64,000 nucleotides of DNA from Lateolabrax maculatus (Eukaryota; Chordata; Actinopteri; Acropomatiformes; Lateolabracidae), in NCBI GenBank assembly GCA_031216445.1, contig CM062200.1, positions 2,989,501 to 3,053,500 of the forward strand. Direction: 5' to 3'. Positions 44,701 to 57,660 of this stretch are shown here, one piece after another. Within the stretch, counting starts at the first letter, position 1. Every line of letters begins with the position of its first letter. Below the pieces are notes generated by a model. That model made no database searches and was not told where the DNA came from. It saw only the letters and a list, made by a program, of their open reading frames with translations. Made by a program: the position numbers and the translations under genes.

Positions 44701-47139
44701 TTGAGTAAATGTACTGGAATTGAATTTTCTATGAATCAGTGCGCTTAGGTACAAACTTCAATTTGTATTGTGTTTTGTGAGTAGTCATAGTATTTGTCTT
44801 TGTAGTCCACTTTCTGGTCAGAAATGTATCATTATGATGTTTTCCCAGCCACAGATGTAATAATAACCAGGGTTTGATGTATTATATAAAGCTGTACTTA
44901 TTTACAGACAAAACTAAACAATTAAATAGGTAGTTTGTCATTGCCTTTCTTATTTAACAGCACACCTTTGACTATTTGTTATACATAATAGAAAAGAGCG
45001 CATTAACTTCTCCCTCCCCCATTTAATATCACTCCATAAAAATACACCATTGTCACATTAGATTACAATTGCCCTGCTCTGTAATTGTATGAGAGCTCAT
45101 GTTGCCTATGTAACTGCCTCACACACAACCACACACACAAAAGGTTTGCACGCATACAGTTTAAATACCTGCCAATGCACACACAGTCATGACTTGTCAA
45201 TTCAGCCACTGGCATCAGTGCTGGAAGCTTTAAAGCATCAAAAGAAAGACAAAAGGAACATGAGTGAGTGTGGAAGGGTTTAGGATGTCAACTAGTGATT
45301 AATTCATGTTGATTGATTTTTTTAAATCAAGAAATATTTCCAGCACTAGATTGTAGCCACGCCAAGGAAGGTCGAGTTGTTCTCCCACCTCATTATCATC
45401 CAGTCTCGTTGTATCTGATTGATACCTGAGAGACAACAACTGGGTAACATGTTTGTCTGCCCGTGCTCTGTTTTTAATGTCTCCGATGGACGGCTAAGCT
45501 TCTGCTGAAGGTACTCCATTTCAACTTGGCTAAGAAGATGGATGTCCAGCCTGTTCACTTACACCACGCACTGCCACGCCGCTTTTCAGCACAGATTTAA
45601 ATTTAACAACTCAGGCGTTGAAAAACACTTCTCCTATTTCAGTGAACAAATATCAGGGATTATCCCTCTCCACTCGCTCCCTGCTGAGGTCTCCTGCTCA
45701 TTCTCTCTCCATCATGTCAAGGGGATCAGGTGTTCGTCCCCACAGTTTCTAACTGGTCTAATTGGTCACCAGATCCACCGCTGGGCCTGTTGCTTGAGTG
45801 TGTAAGTCAATCTGAACTGAGCCATCCCTGTGATGATACAAATCTACTCTTCTTTTTTTTTTAAGGGCAGACGGTGCACAAGGTCGAGATGTGGCTCATT
45901 GGTTTGTCTACTGAGGAGTGTAACGGCGTCTTAAAGGGCTCCTGAGACAAAGATTCACGTGTCAAAGAGGTGCGGAGGCAGACGGACGGGCCGGGGGGCA
46001 GCAACACTTCGAACACCACTGTCCTCACAAATGTAGGCTTAGCAGTGCAGGTGAGTAAATGATGATCGTGAAACTTGAGAGGAGAAAAGGTTGCTCAGTT
46101 GCCAGTTTATGAGTTACAAATAGCTAAAAACGTACAGTCTGAAACAACAACACTGCAGAGGTGTTTCAGATATTTTGTTCACCCCATTTATATCAATGAG
46201 GGCAGACTAAATGTTGGATTCAACTTGACAGCACCACAAACTACAGCCTCCAAAATGACCACAGTTAATCCTCTGTAGTGTTGAATCACCGAAAACAGAG
46301 TGGTTGTGATGACTGCCAAAAGAATTGATTGAATAGTTGATTAGTTAATCAACAGAAAATAAGCTGATGGCGATTTTGATAATAAGTTAAGTCATTTGTG
46401 GGCTTCTGCCTCTCAAATGTGAAAAGATTTGCTGCCTTTTTGTTTTATATCATTGCAAATTAAATACCTACTTACATACTTTTTTCAGTGCATGTTTATA
46501 GATTTACCAATTAATAATTGAATTTAAAAAATAAATTGTCAGTTGCAGCCTTAATTGTGAGTGTTTACAGGATAGTTTGCTGTACAAATTCAAATTAGAC
46601 TATTTGTAGATTTGTAAATTTTATTTAATTAAGCAGACACTTTAGTCCAAAGCGAGTTAAAATAAGTGCATTCAGCCTCTGTAGCAACAAGAGCTAGATG
46701 TCTAAAATTACAAGTTTCCCCCTCTAAACAAGCAGCTTGTTGTATTGTTCAGTGCTGTAGTTTGTGTGTGTGTTTTTGTCAATGTAAATTAGACGGTAAT
46801 AAGTGTCAGCATGGCGTGTCAAGGTGTAGCCTGAATATTGAATGTTGTAGTGACATTTAGCAGTTAACAAAGTCATTCATACAGAATCCTGTCATTGTTA
46901 GTTGAGGACAGATAATACAAAGGTGTTATTCATGTACCTGTTGCTGTTGCACGCTGAGGGAGAACCTTGGAGAAATCCTCTGCGGGGCCGTAACTGTATC
47001 CGGACTGAGGTCAGTGGGGCGTCTCGGCCCAGTGTAAAGCTCGCAGTTCTGGGCCAGGATTATCCAGATCATTGGATCAGAATACTGTTACCCAGCACCG
47101 TAACCTCCCACAGCGTACCTGGGATGTCCCTCCTTACTG

Positions 47140-47179
<40 letters not shown>

Positions 47180-48990
47180 GTATTCTGTCACGATCAATGC
47201 CAGGAATTAACTTGACCTCACCTTCACCCTATAAGACACCAGATAGGAGGCAGAGGCGAGCAGCTGAGACGCTGCTGTGACGATTGCTGGACGCTGTGCT
47301 CGGGTCAGAGTGCTGACGGACATTAACAGAAGAAGAACACTTAAGTGGAACTAAACTCAGGCATTCATGTCCCCCAGAGGAGGAATCCTAATTTCATCTA
47401 GTGCCACCAAGAGGTTCACATTTCTGGTTTAAAGTCAGATATTTCAACAACTAATTGATGGATTGCCTGCAATTTGGTTCAAACTGACAGTCATGTCCCC
47501 TTCTGGGTGAATTGACCCTTTAACTTCTCATCTTTTCATCAGACTCAACTGTGCATTGTGTTTAGTGCTGAGTATCAAACGTTAATGTTAACAACACAAT
47601 AAGATGGTGAACATGGTGAACTTTAAACATAATCGTTGTCATTGTGAGCATGTTAGTATGCTGACGTTTGCATTTAGCTCAAGTACAGTTTCACAAAGCT
47701 GCTGTAGACTTTAAAGCTGTGTCCCAAATCTGTAATACACACTAAACCACTGCATGCTAATTGTTAGTTTATTGTTTTAGAAGTTAGTATACAAAAAATG
47801 TCAACATGTTAACAGCTTTATCTTAACAGGAAATAACAAAATAATTGCAACCTCAGACTGTGACTTTGGAAGGCCACAAATAGAAAGAAAAATCTTTTCT
47901 TAAGATCGATTACTTCTTTTTGTTTTACAAGATCTTTCTGGAGCTGTTTCAACACCATCCATAATTTACTTGTATTTTCATCATACATACAGCTTCTCCT
48001 TTGTGCATTGCATTGTCATCCATGTCGTCGTCTGATTTGAGTACACTTACTGAAAACCTGCTTAGAATAAGTAGATTAGTAGTATGGATTCGGGACGCAT
48101 TGTTTATCTTAAAGATGAATGTGCACTTCACTCATGATAAACGGGATGTCTCAGTCACTTCAGTGTGGTCACATTTTAAAAATACTTTTAGTGTAGACGG
48201 TGGACACTCATGTATTATAGAGAGAGTTAGAAGGGATGATGCATGGCTAGTGTTAAAAGTGAGACCAGGTTATACGATACCAAAGACACGTGATGTACTG
48301 TTTTTAGCAAACCTGACACTGGAAAATATACAACATGACGACAGTTATCTTGTTAATTAGCGGCAACCAAGAAGGCAATTACAAGGAAATGGAGCAAAGT
48401 GGACCCTGTACTGTAGACGGTGGCAGGACATTATATGACATTAAAAGGTTCAAACACGTTCTGAGATTTTCAACAGAATTTAATGAAAAATGTGGAAAGT
48501 GGACTGATTTTAAAACCCATCTGAAGGACATTGCTGACTGAGATATTCAAAGTCATGTTAGTATATTGTTTACTTCACTAACTCTGCTTTTGGTTCCTTG
48601 TGTATCAACCTTATGAAAAGCATTAAAATGTAAGTCCTGGCTGGTGGTAATGGAGTTTATTCCCCCCTCGCTATTATTCACTATTTGTATCCGTCCTGCC
48701 ACAATAACTCTTGAATGCCAGTGTGTGACAATGTGCTGAGAGCCAGAGCACTCACCTGATGAGAGAAATGGAAACAGAAACATGATTCCATGCACGCGCT
48801 TACAGCATGTACTTTGTTCTGTTTGATTGAATTTCATTGTGAGGCTCTACAGCACATCCCATTAAAAAGATACCATGTAAATGAGTGTCAAAAAAATGGA
48901 TCGGCGCAATTTGTTTACACTATCACATGAGCTTTTTTTGCATTCCCGTAGTCAAATGAGCGCATTTGTGTTTGTTTGTGCACATCCAGC
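44701..48990. other. Long non-coding stretch upstream of ttll6 coding exons
   Basis: Probably ttll6 intron 1 or intergenic DNA. It contains the gattaatc repeat (46310-46560) and a 35-base C run (47143-47177). 46950-47120 is somewhat GC-rich and unassigned. ORFs of 60-120 codons (for example 48001-48360) do not look like protein. Confidence 0.4.
47143..47177. repeat. Homopolymer C run (35 bases)
   Basis: 35 consecutive C on plus. Such runs are rare, unstable in sequencing, and can form quadruplex or i-motif structures. Confidence 0.9.
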
Positions 48991-51900
48991 ATGGGTCTAC
49001 CTGTGGACAGCCCAGACAGACATGATGATGCACATAAATACGAGCAGCATGGAGAGGGAGAGGGCGCCGAAAGCCAAACTGAAGCCCGCACCCGCATCCC
49101 GCCGCCCGTCCACAAGAAGAGGAGAAAAGGCAAGAAGAGGTACTTTACTGCTGGATCTCCTCCATTTGTACTTCTGCAGTTATTTCCCACTGCAGGTATA
49201 TTACCTCTGAGGGCTCTGACAGTTATGATTTTATAACTTCTCCTGGAGGCTCTTAAGCTTTTGTTTTCTCACTCGTCCTCGTCGTTCGGGAAAGGAAGAT
49301 GAGCCTAATGAAGCATTTGTAGGACCTTGCAGCAAAGCAGATGTCTGTCCCTCTTTCTGTCTCTCTTCTCTTCCAGATGACTGTGGATCAACCTCACCAG
49401 CTGCAAATATGAAAGTGGTACGTCTGGGCCACAGATGTTATTCATTCTGTATTACTTTGCACCATTCCAGTTATTTATGTTTTTAGGCACTTAAGTCATG
49501 TAGAATGAGTTCTTGGAGTAAGACAGAGACTGTGTTGGAACATCGGATGCACTAAATATACTACATGGCCAAAAGTATGTGGACACACCTGTCCACATTT
49601 CTGTTCTTTATGGTTTGGATCTTTTTTAGTTCATGTAAGGAAAATGTAATATATACTTACAGCATACAGTGATATTTTATACAACAGTGAGCTTCCAACT
49701 TTGTGGCAGCAGTTTGTGTTTGTCCCTTTCTTGTTTCAACATGATAATATCCACTGCGCACAAAGTCGGCTCCATAAAGAAATGATTTTCCCAGTTTGGT
49801 GTGGAAGAACCTGACTGGTCTGCACAGAGCCCTGACCTCAACCCTATCCAACACCTTTGGGATGAACTGGTCATGAATGAATGTTCGGGTGTCCACATAC
49901 TTTTGGCCATGTTGTGTATTTTATATGTGTACTATTTATTGTTAAATTTAAATTAATGGTGAATCCGTAGCTCTTAGATACATTTTACCAACAGATGCAC
50001 TTCAGTAATAAACACACATGCTCATAAGAGTAAAAATACTCACTGGCGTTTGTTGGTGTCAGTGCGGCGTGCTGCTCGTCGATACGGCCTCAGAGAGGTG
50101 GGGGAGGGTGAAGACTGGACACTGTTCTGGACCGACTGCTCTGTGTCTCTGGACCGTGTTAAGGACATGAAGCGTTACCAGGTATTCCACTGAATTTGCT
50201 CACACCAGCTTATACACATTTCTGCCATCATCATCATAAAAGACTAATTAAACTGAATTCAATTATATAAATCAAGCTGAAAATGAATTACAAGTCATTA
50301 TGCTCTGTCAAATTGTAATATCCTTACATGTAATTTAAATTCCTCTGCTCAATATGCCTTCCTATGTAATAATACAAAAATGTAGATTGTCGTCGGTATA
50401 GTATTCATGGCTCATAAAGGTTTTTCAGCTCAAGTAATCAATTTGTAATCTAATTGGGTAATTCAGTGCAGAAACTATTCAGTGCCAACGATTCTTCTCT
50501 GAATGAATAAGGTGGATGGGTTTATTTAGTCATATCTCACTTAGCCTGCGTACATCTTACACATAAAAATACTGTATATAATACCCGTGGGGACAGTCTT
50601 CATATGCCCACAGAATACTTCCCCTCATGTGTCTCTTGTATCTTTGCAGAAAATAAACCATTTCCCAGGGATGAGTGAGATCTGCCGCAAAGATTTACTG
50701 GCAAGAAACATGAACCGCATGCTCAAGCTTTTCCCCAAAGACTACAATATCTTCCCCAGAACGTGGTGCCTTCCTGCAGAGTCAGTTTGCACTTTTTTCC
50801 CGCTGTGATTTTGCTCTTTTAATTTTGTTTTTCTCCGTGTGTCTTAATATACTAACTCCCCATCCGATTGTCCTTTGCAGTTACGGTGACTTCCAAGCTT
50901 ACACCAGGGCCAAAAAAAGCAAAACTTATATCTGTAAGCCAGATACCGGTTGCCAAGGAAAAGGCATCTTCATCACCAGATCGAGTAAAGAAATTCAACC
51001 TGGAGAACATATGATCTGCCAGGTTTACATCTCCAGGGTGAGGGTCCATCAAACAACAGGTACAGCACCCACACAGAGACACACACAGGTTGAGGTTTAC
51101 ACGTGTTTCTCACTCCCTCCGCAGCCTTTAATCATCGACGGATACAAGTTCGACTTGCGTATCTACGTGCTGGTGACGTCATGTGACCCGTTCAGCATAT
51201 TCATGTTCAAGGAAGGACTGGCTCGCTTCTGCACCACCAAGTACAACGAACCAACACACAGCAATGTGGTGAGGAATGTTAAAGCCTGAGTCTGGTGATG
51301 TATTTTTTCTTTGTTACATATTTTTATTTAAAGCATTAAAAACACACCTGTGTTGCCCTGGGTGACAGGTTCCTTCATCACCATGAACACACACTGTAGT
51401 TTATTCTGACTCACTGCCCTACTGCCCCAAATACTCACTAAAACACCAAATGTGTATTAAACGCAGCTGAAAATAGTCCCCAACAAATGTACTATTTCCT
51501 CCTGTAAAATCAACGTTTACTAAAAACTACGTACTGTAGATATTTATGAGCCGTTTTTAAAGATGTCTTCAGTAGGAACCAATGGGAGCTGAGTGCCAAG
51601 TATTGAGAGTTTGGGATTTGTTTACAGAAATAAAAACATAGAAAGTCACTAGCTTTATCCTTTAAAAGTCAGGAATGAGTCATTGGAATTATTATCCTGT
51701 ACGTTACAATAAAAAGCACATATTTGGTCATGCTGTATCATCGGTAATATAGTAAATAATCTGCATCGTTATGATTACAAAGTACTTCACAAACAAAGAA
51801 ATAATGAGAAATAAATAACGCAATAAAATGCCAAAATGTGACTGATGAAACTAAAACACAAGAATAGAGTCATTTTGAGTTTTTTCGATTTAATCAATAA

Positions 51901-53125
51901 ATTGTTTATTTGTGTAATGTCAGCAAATCAAATTTAAAATCTCTTCTTTTTTTTGTCCGAACAGCAGTCAGAAACACATAGATATTCTTTTTTTTTAGAC
52001 TAAGAAAAACAAAAAATATTCACATTAGAGAAGTTTAAAACAACTGTATATTTCTTTCCTACATGTGATCTCTCTTCGCTTGTGTTTCTCATGTCAGGAT
52101 GATGTGTGCATGCATCTCACCAACTACTCCATCAACAAGAACAGTGAGAACTTTGTCCGTGATGAGGACACCGGCAGCAAACGGTAAACACACGGACATT
52201 TCTTGTTGTGTCGTCTTACTGATACCCTTTAACATACTGCATATTCATTGTGCGTTTGTTGTTTTATTTGTCCTCCAGAAAGCTGTCCACCCTGAACAAG
52301 CTCCTGGAGTCCATCAAGTGCAACACAGACAAGATGTGGAACGACATCGAGGACGTGATCATAAAGACTCTGATTTCCGCTCACCCCATCCTCAAGCATA
52401 ACTACCACACGTGCTTCCCCAACCACACAACCGGCAGCGCCTGCTTCGAGATCCTGGGCTTCGACGTGCTGCTGGATCACCGATTCAGACCCTGGGTGCT
52501 GGAGGTGAAAGACCATGGACGCCTGTTTCACATATGGCATATCAACCTTAAATATGCAGATATGTTGTTGTCAACTTCGAGTTCTTAACAGTCTTCTGCA
52601 TTAAGTACAATTTAAATGACAGAATCATATATTCTGTATCAGCTTGTTCTATCTCTACATTCAACCTATTTTACATGGTTTGTGCATAATTTTATTCACA
52701 TTTCCCTAAAATTTAGCCTGCCATATTTTTTATATTCTTATATATATTCTTTTAAATCATAAGGATGTCCGCTACAATTTATAATAAATGTCTGTGATAT
52801 TTAGCTCTATCTGGCTCTATCTAGGAAATCTTCGAACAATATATTTGTGTATTGTGTGTGTGTGCAGGTGAATCACTCCCCCAGCTTTACCACCGACTCG
52901 CAGCTGGACCGCGAGGTGAAGGACGCGCTGCTGTACGACACCCTGGTTCTCATCAACTTAGGCGCCTGCGACCGCCGCAAGATCACCAAAGAGGAGAGAC
53001 GCAGGGTCAAGGACCGGCTGCAGCAAAACAGCACCAGAGAGGCCAGGTAGGGTTCTGTCGGACGCAAAATGGTGTGTGAATTTCTCTCCAAGGTCATACA
53101 CCCATTCCCCGTATGCAGGTGACTG

Positions 53126-53169
<44 letters not shown>

Positions 53170-56100
53170 ACCACCAGGTCGGAGGAGCTGCGTCAGTGCC
53201 AGGCGGCCACGGTGGAGCAGATGGAGAGGTACGAGGCCAAACACCTGGGAGGCTTCAAGAGGATCTTTCCCAGAGAGGGAGGGGAGAAATACGACAAGTA
53301 CTTCAAACACAGCAGCTCGCTCTTCCAGGAGACGGCAGCGTCCAAGGCCAGAGAGGAGTGTGCCAGGTACCTGCAGCCTGCCTGCAACACGTGCCACTCA
53401 GTAGAGAGCAGACGATGTTAGTGATGCATGTAGATCTTTTTCTGCGTGGACCACATGAGGGTGGAAAGGTAAAAGCAGATGTTCACTTCAGGAAAGTGAG
53501 AACGTTTTATCTGCTCAGTTTTTGCACAAATGCAGCCACTTAAAGAGACAAAGAACACAAAAAAATTCAACTTGCAGCAATACTGACGCTGCATGAGGCT
53601 GTGCAAGTGATAGGAGGTGTTATTAAATTCAACCCTGATTGTTCTGAAATGATAAGTCGATTAATGGAGCTGATAATTCGATCAACAGAACATCAAGTGT
53701 TGTTTTTCTCTTTTTCATTAATTGACAACAATTTCGGTAACCTGTTAATCGTTAGAGTAATTTGTCAGACAAAATTAAACATTTTCTGGTTCACAGATTC
53801 TCAAATGCGAGGATTTGCTTCTTTTCTCTGTTTATATCGTTAGAGATTGAATATCTTTGGGTTTTGGACATTTTTCACTCTTTTTACCATTTGATAAATT
53901 GAATTATTGAATTAATTTATCATACATTTTTTATAAAACAAAGGAAAAACTTTGATTTTACTGACAACATTCTGCTTTTTAAATTTGCCAATAACTACTG
54001 GCTGTTAACAATGCACTTGATCTAAAGTATCTCTGCATTCAGCATAAGAAGTCCTGTAGGAAAATATATAAATATAACTGACAAAAGTTAAAGTCCCCTT
54101 CCACTCAAAAATGTGTTGTGCTTATTATAAATTCCCTTGGATGTTTGAGCTTCACTGTGCAGAATGATGAATATACAAAGTCTGTTTTCAGTTTCTCCTT
54201 AAATCTTCGTTTAACGTGCAGCAAAACGTTGTCACATCACATCTAGGTTGCTCATTTATCAATGAGTCCATTTATTTATTATATTAAAATATGTCTGGAG
54301 AACAGCAGCAGCAGCATTATTAAGATAAAGGGACACTCCTTGAAAAAATAATTATTTTCAGCACGAACAAATAGAAACAGTAGAAATATTATGTAGCTGG
54401 ATGGGAAGAACTGGCAGACGGATGGTGATAAACCGATCAAATCTACTGAAAATGTGATGTTTTTTAATGTACTTCCTCTTCTTTTTGTCATTTATTATTA
54501 CAGTATTACATTTTGATAACTTTATTTTTTAGCAGTTGCTTTAGGATTCAGAACAATTGTAAATAAAGTAATAAATTAATATATTTGTCGTCTGATGATT
54601 TGACGTAATATCACAGAGAGCTGCTGAAGTTTCTGTGTGTGTTTATGTGTTTAGGCAACAACTGCAGGAGCTGCGCCTGAAGCAGGAGCAGAAGGAGAGA
54701 GACCAGAGGGGAGGCCGGAGGAGAGACTTGCAGGGGGAGACGGCGGGGGAGCGAGCCAAACCCCGACGAGAACAAACACAACCCCCCAACTCAAACTGTG
54801 ACTGTGACCCGCAGCCGGTGAGGCTGTCTTATCGTTTCATTAAAGACGCAGTGACCATGTGAAACCACAAGAGGGAGTCAAACAGCTTCTGTCTCATGAT
54901 GAATGGTTCATATTCTGGCTGACCCCTTTCAGCAAATGTACCCTTACCCAGTTTAAATTAGCTAGAATAATATTCCTGCAGATAATTTTTATTGGATGTC
55001 TCTCATTTCAAATTCAAATATCTTTTATTGTCATGACAGGAAAAACAAACAGTGTTATCAAGGTTATTCGGTGACAGTAATTGGAGATATATTGTAAATG
55101 CATACTGGTGGCTACATATGCAGTGAGGCAATAAATACAAATTGAATCAAGCATCTCTGTTTCTCCGCAGCCGCCTCTGTCCAGTGTGTCGGTGGGTTCT
55201 GAAGCCGCAGAGGTCCGAGAGGAGACGCCGGAGGAGGAGGAAGAAGAGGAGGAGGAGGAAGAAGAGGAGGAGGAGGAGGAGGAGGAGGAGGAGGATCCAG
55301 AAGTGGAGGAGCGGAAGCGGGTGTTTGCGCTGCTCCAGAGGAAGAAACTGCTGCAGGACCTGGGGGTGGTGGACCAGATCCACCAGCTGCTGCAGGGCCG
55401 CAGAGACAGAGGGGGGGTCCTGCAGGACGCCTACACCCACCAGCAGAGCAAGCAGCCTCATCAGAGGCAACAGCAGACGAGGGTAAGACCCAACCACAGC
55501 CACCACGAGTGTGGTCGCTTGGTCGTTGTTAGTTAAATGATCATTGTGTTTCCTTTCGCCTCGAGTCACTGGGCTGTTTGTCTTTTATTCCAGCTGGAAG
55601 CTTTCACACAGTTTTCCCAAAGGACAAAGCAGCAGCCCTACACTCAGATCTCACGGCAGGTACCTCACCGCAGATAAAGAGACACCAGTCCAACCTATAT
55701 AATCCAATATTTTGTTGCCACATTTATTTTAAGAAATTAGGAAGGTGAGGGGCCTTAATACGAAAATAATCATTTCAGATTCAGTCACTTCACAAACGTC
55801 CTGTTGTGGTGACTTTAACTGTCTCTTTTTCTTTATAATTTCCAAAGAAAAGAAAATGAAAAAGAACAATTTTCTCCAGTTGTTTTGCAGTTTGGCTGCA
55901 ACAAGCAATTATTTATTGATTAATCTGCAGGTTATTTTCTTGATTAATCGTTCAGCCTATGAAATGTTAAAAATAGTGAATGGACTGATTGTTGCAGCTC
56001 TACTTGTGTAAGAAAATGTTTTCAGAATAAAACTGCAGGTTCTCTCAGAGGCGGAGCAGTGGATGCTGCAGCTCAGTTAGTTGTAAATTGCACGATTGTC

Positions 56101-57278
56101 ACTTTTAACTCTGAATGTGCAGAAATCAAAAGTTTTCCAGTGTAAATCCACATCCATCAGTTCATTTAAATGTTAATTTTGAATTTAAAGTGCTGCTTTA
56201 TGAACAGATTAAATCACAATATTAAATAATTGTCAGTGAAGAATGAGAACACATTAACAGTGATTGTGTAACTCTCAGGCTGCTCTGCATGATGGTGAAC
56301 ATCACTGGTAATTTGCAGTACTAATGAAATCATCCTGAAGTAGAATTAAAATGACGTGATCGTATCACCGCCGTATCGCAGCACATCCACTCCCACATGA
56401 CTCACCAGCGCCTGATCCGGCTGACGACGGACCAGAGGAGCGCGAACGGGTCCGCCTGCCTGCAGCCCGAGAGCCTCGTCAGAGTCGGAGAACTAGGACG
56501 CAGCGTCAGCGCCCAGCGGATACACTGGCCAGGTAAACACACCTCCGCTCTCTGCACAGCGACACACAGCAACCTTCATTTCTCTCAGTATTACAAGCTG
56601 CTTTGGGCTTTTTTTTAATCAACTGCACAATCAGAATTTAGCTACTGCTCTGCCTATTTGTTTGTACAAAACATATATTTTTATTAAAAACTTGTTAAAT
56701 AAATGTAGCTTTAAGAAAAACAAACTGACTTCTGATTAAAAAAAAATTGCCTCAAAGTTAAAAGTCTGAGGAAACAATAAATTACTTAAATTAAATACTT
56801 CCATTATGCAAAGATAAACATAATTCAACTTCAATAATTTGTTTGAACTCTTAATTTAGCTGTTAAACGTGAATTTGTGAAGTGTAAACTTGTTTGTTAA
56901 AGTTTCCAGAGAGCCACATAATTCAAAGCAACAGGAAACATGATTGAACGTCACATCCTGGTTGTTGTCTTTTTATTTCCAGTTAGTTTCGCCTCCACAC
57001 GTCAGATTTATTCTCCCCCTGTTTCCTCTCCAGCCGTCAGGCGGGACAGCAGGAGCAGCTCCTACACCGACACCCGGTCCCGTCCCAGCATCCCGATCAT
57101 AAACCACGTCCCCAAAGGGGGGCTGCCGCGCTGCGCCTACGTGTCCCACGACCCCACGGCCCTGCAGAGCCTGCTGGTGGTCTCCAGCCGCGCCCCGCTG
57201 GTCAGGAGGCCCGGCTTCTCTCACATCATCCGCAACTCCTCCCGCAGAGCCCGCCCCCAGCACGGCAAAGGCCAGTGA
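48991..57278 (+). CDS. ttll6: Tubulin polyglutamylase TTLL6
   Basis: Exons 48991-49139, 49377 or 49401-49417, 50063-50181, 50650-50780, 50881-51037, 51125-51268, 52098-52183, 52279-52504, 52868-53046, 53178-53366, 54655-54817, 55171-55482, 55594-55659, 56382-56532 and 56983-57278, about 794 residues. TTLL6 elongates glutamate side chains on tubulin in cilia and axonemes. The TTL ATP-grasp core is clear: KINHFPGMSEICRKDLLARN, ICKPDTGCQGKGIFITR (nucleotide loop), LIIDGYKFDLRIYVLVTSCD, CMHLTNYSINK and WVLEVNHSPSF (metal-binding Glu and Asn). A basic microtubule-binding region follows (LFQETAASKAREECARQQLQ), then a long poly-Glu tract from exon 12 and a Ser/Arg-rich tail. Oddity: the expected exon 2 acceptor (49376) gives an in-frame TGA at 49378-49380. 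Using AG at 49400 keeps the frame but drops six conserved residues (LWINLT). The alternative, an allele or assembly error, is open. Confidence 0.93.
49556..49915 (+). mobile_element. Tc1/mariner-type non-autonomous element (copy 3), complete ends
   Basis: Inverted terminal repeats CATGGCCAAAAGTATGTGGA (49564) and TCCACATACTTTTGGCCATG (to 49910). The interior encodes SPDLNPIQHLWDEL on plus, a relic of the Tc1-type DDE transposase C-terminal motif, with no intact ORF. It sits in ttll6 intron 2. Confidence 0.75.
51880..52050. repeat. Dispersed teleost repeat (gattaatc type) in a ttll6 intron
   Basis: 'tttaatcaataaattgttta', 'gtccgaacagcagtcagaaa' and 'atattcacattagagaagtt' follow the family pattern. 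Confidence 0.45.
53131..53166. repeat. (GT)n microsatellite beside a ttll6 acceptor
   Basis: About 18 GT units, ending 11 bases before the exon 10 acceptor at 53177, in an intron of only 131 bp. On the transcript this is a UG run, a known binding substrate of CELF and TDP-43 type proteins. Confidence 0.85.
53630..53970. repeat. Dispersed teleost repeat (gattaatc type) in a ttll6 intron
   Basis: 'gataagtcgattaatggagc', 'caaatgcgaggatttgcttc' and 'gagattgaatatctttgggt' match the family; a related fragment is at 55890-56000. Confidence 0.5.
55225..55295 (+). repeat. ttll6: (GAG/GAA)n coding repeat, poly-Glu of TTLL6
   Basis: A purine-only run within ttll6 exon 12, encoding about 23 consecutive Glu residues. 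The frame is kept on both sides. Confidence 0.85.
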
Positions 57279-57584
57279 GGAGCGGGACTCCCGAACGCCC
57301 TCGACCCGGAGCCGGAGAGTCCAGACCTGTGGAAGAGCAGGACCGAGGAGGTAGAGAGGCCTTAAACTGTGGAAATACAGAAACACACTGTGCCTGTGAT
57401 GAACATAGATCGATTTTATACCTGGACACCTGCAGTTTGCGCTGCTTGCCACTTTATAACCTCCAGCACGGCAGGAACAACATTATGGCTTTTTAACTTT
57501 TTCTACCCACTGCGTGCGCTCACATGTGTGCGATATGTTGCTCTGAGGATGAATTAACTCACACAAACCTCATTATAGTGCCAA

Positions 57585-57660
57585 AATAAAAGCAGACGAG
57601 GCTGATTTAACACCGTATAGCATCTGTGACCCAGAAAAGAATGTATCAGGATCTAATAAA
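57585..57660 (+). terminator. ttll6: ttll6 polyadenylation signals
   Basis: AATAAA at 57585-57590 and again at 57655-57660, about 310-380 nt after the stop codon. Confidence 0.5.

Noticed and set aside
45346..45558. Minus-strand ORF (70 codons) near 45.4 kb with a slightly protein-like composition
   Set aside because: No clear splice sites, no homology that I can name, and the region is repeat-like. Left unannotated.
48001..48360. Plus-strand ORF of 119 codons upstream of ttll6
   Set aside because: No recognisable domain, no splice or promoter context, AT-rich composition like its surroundings.
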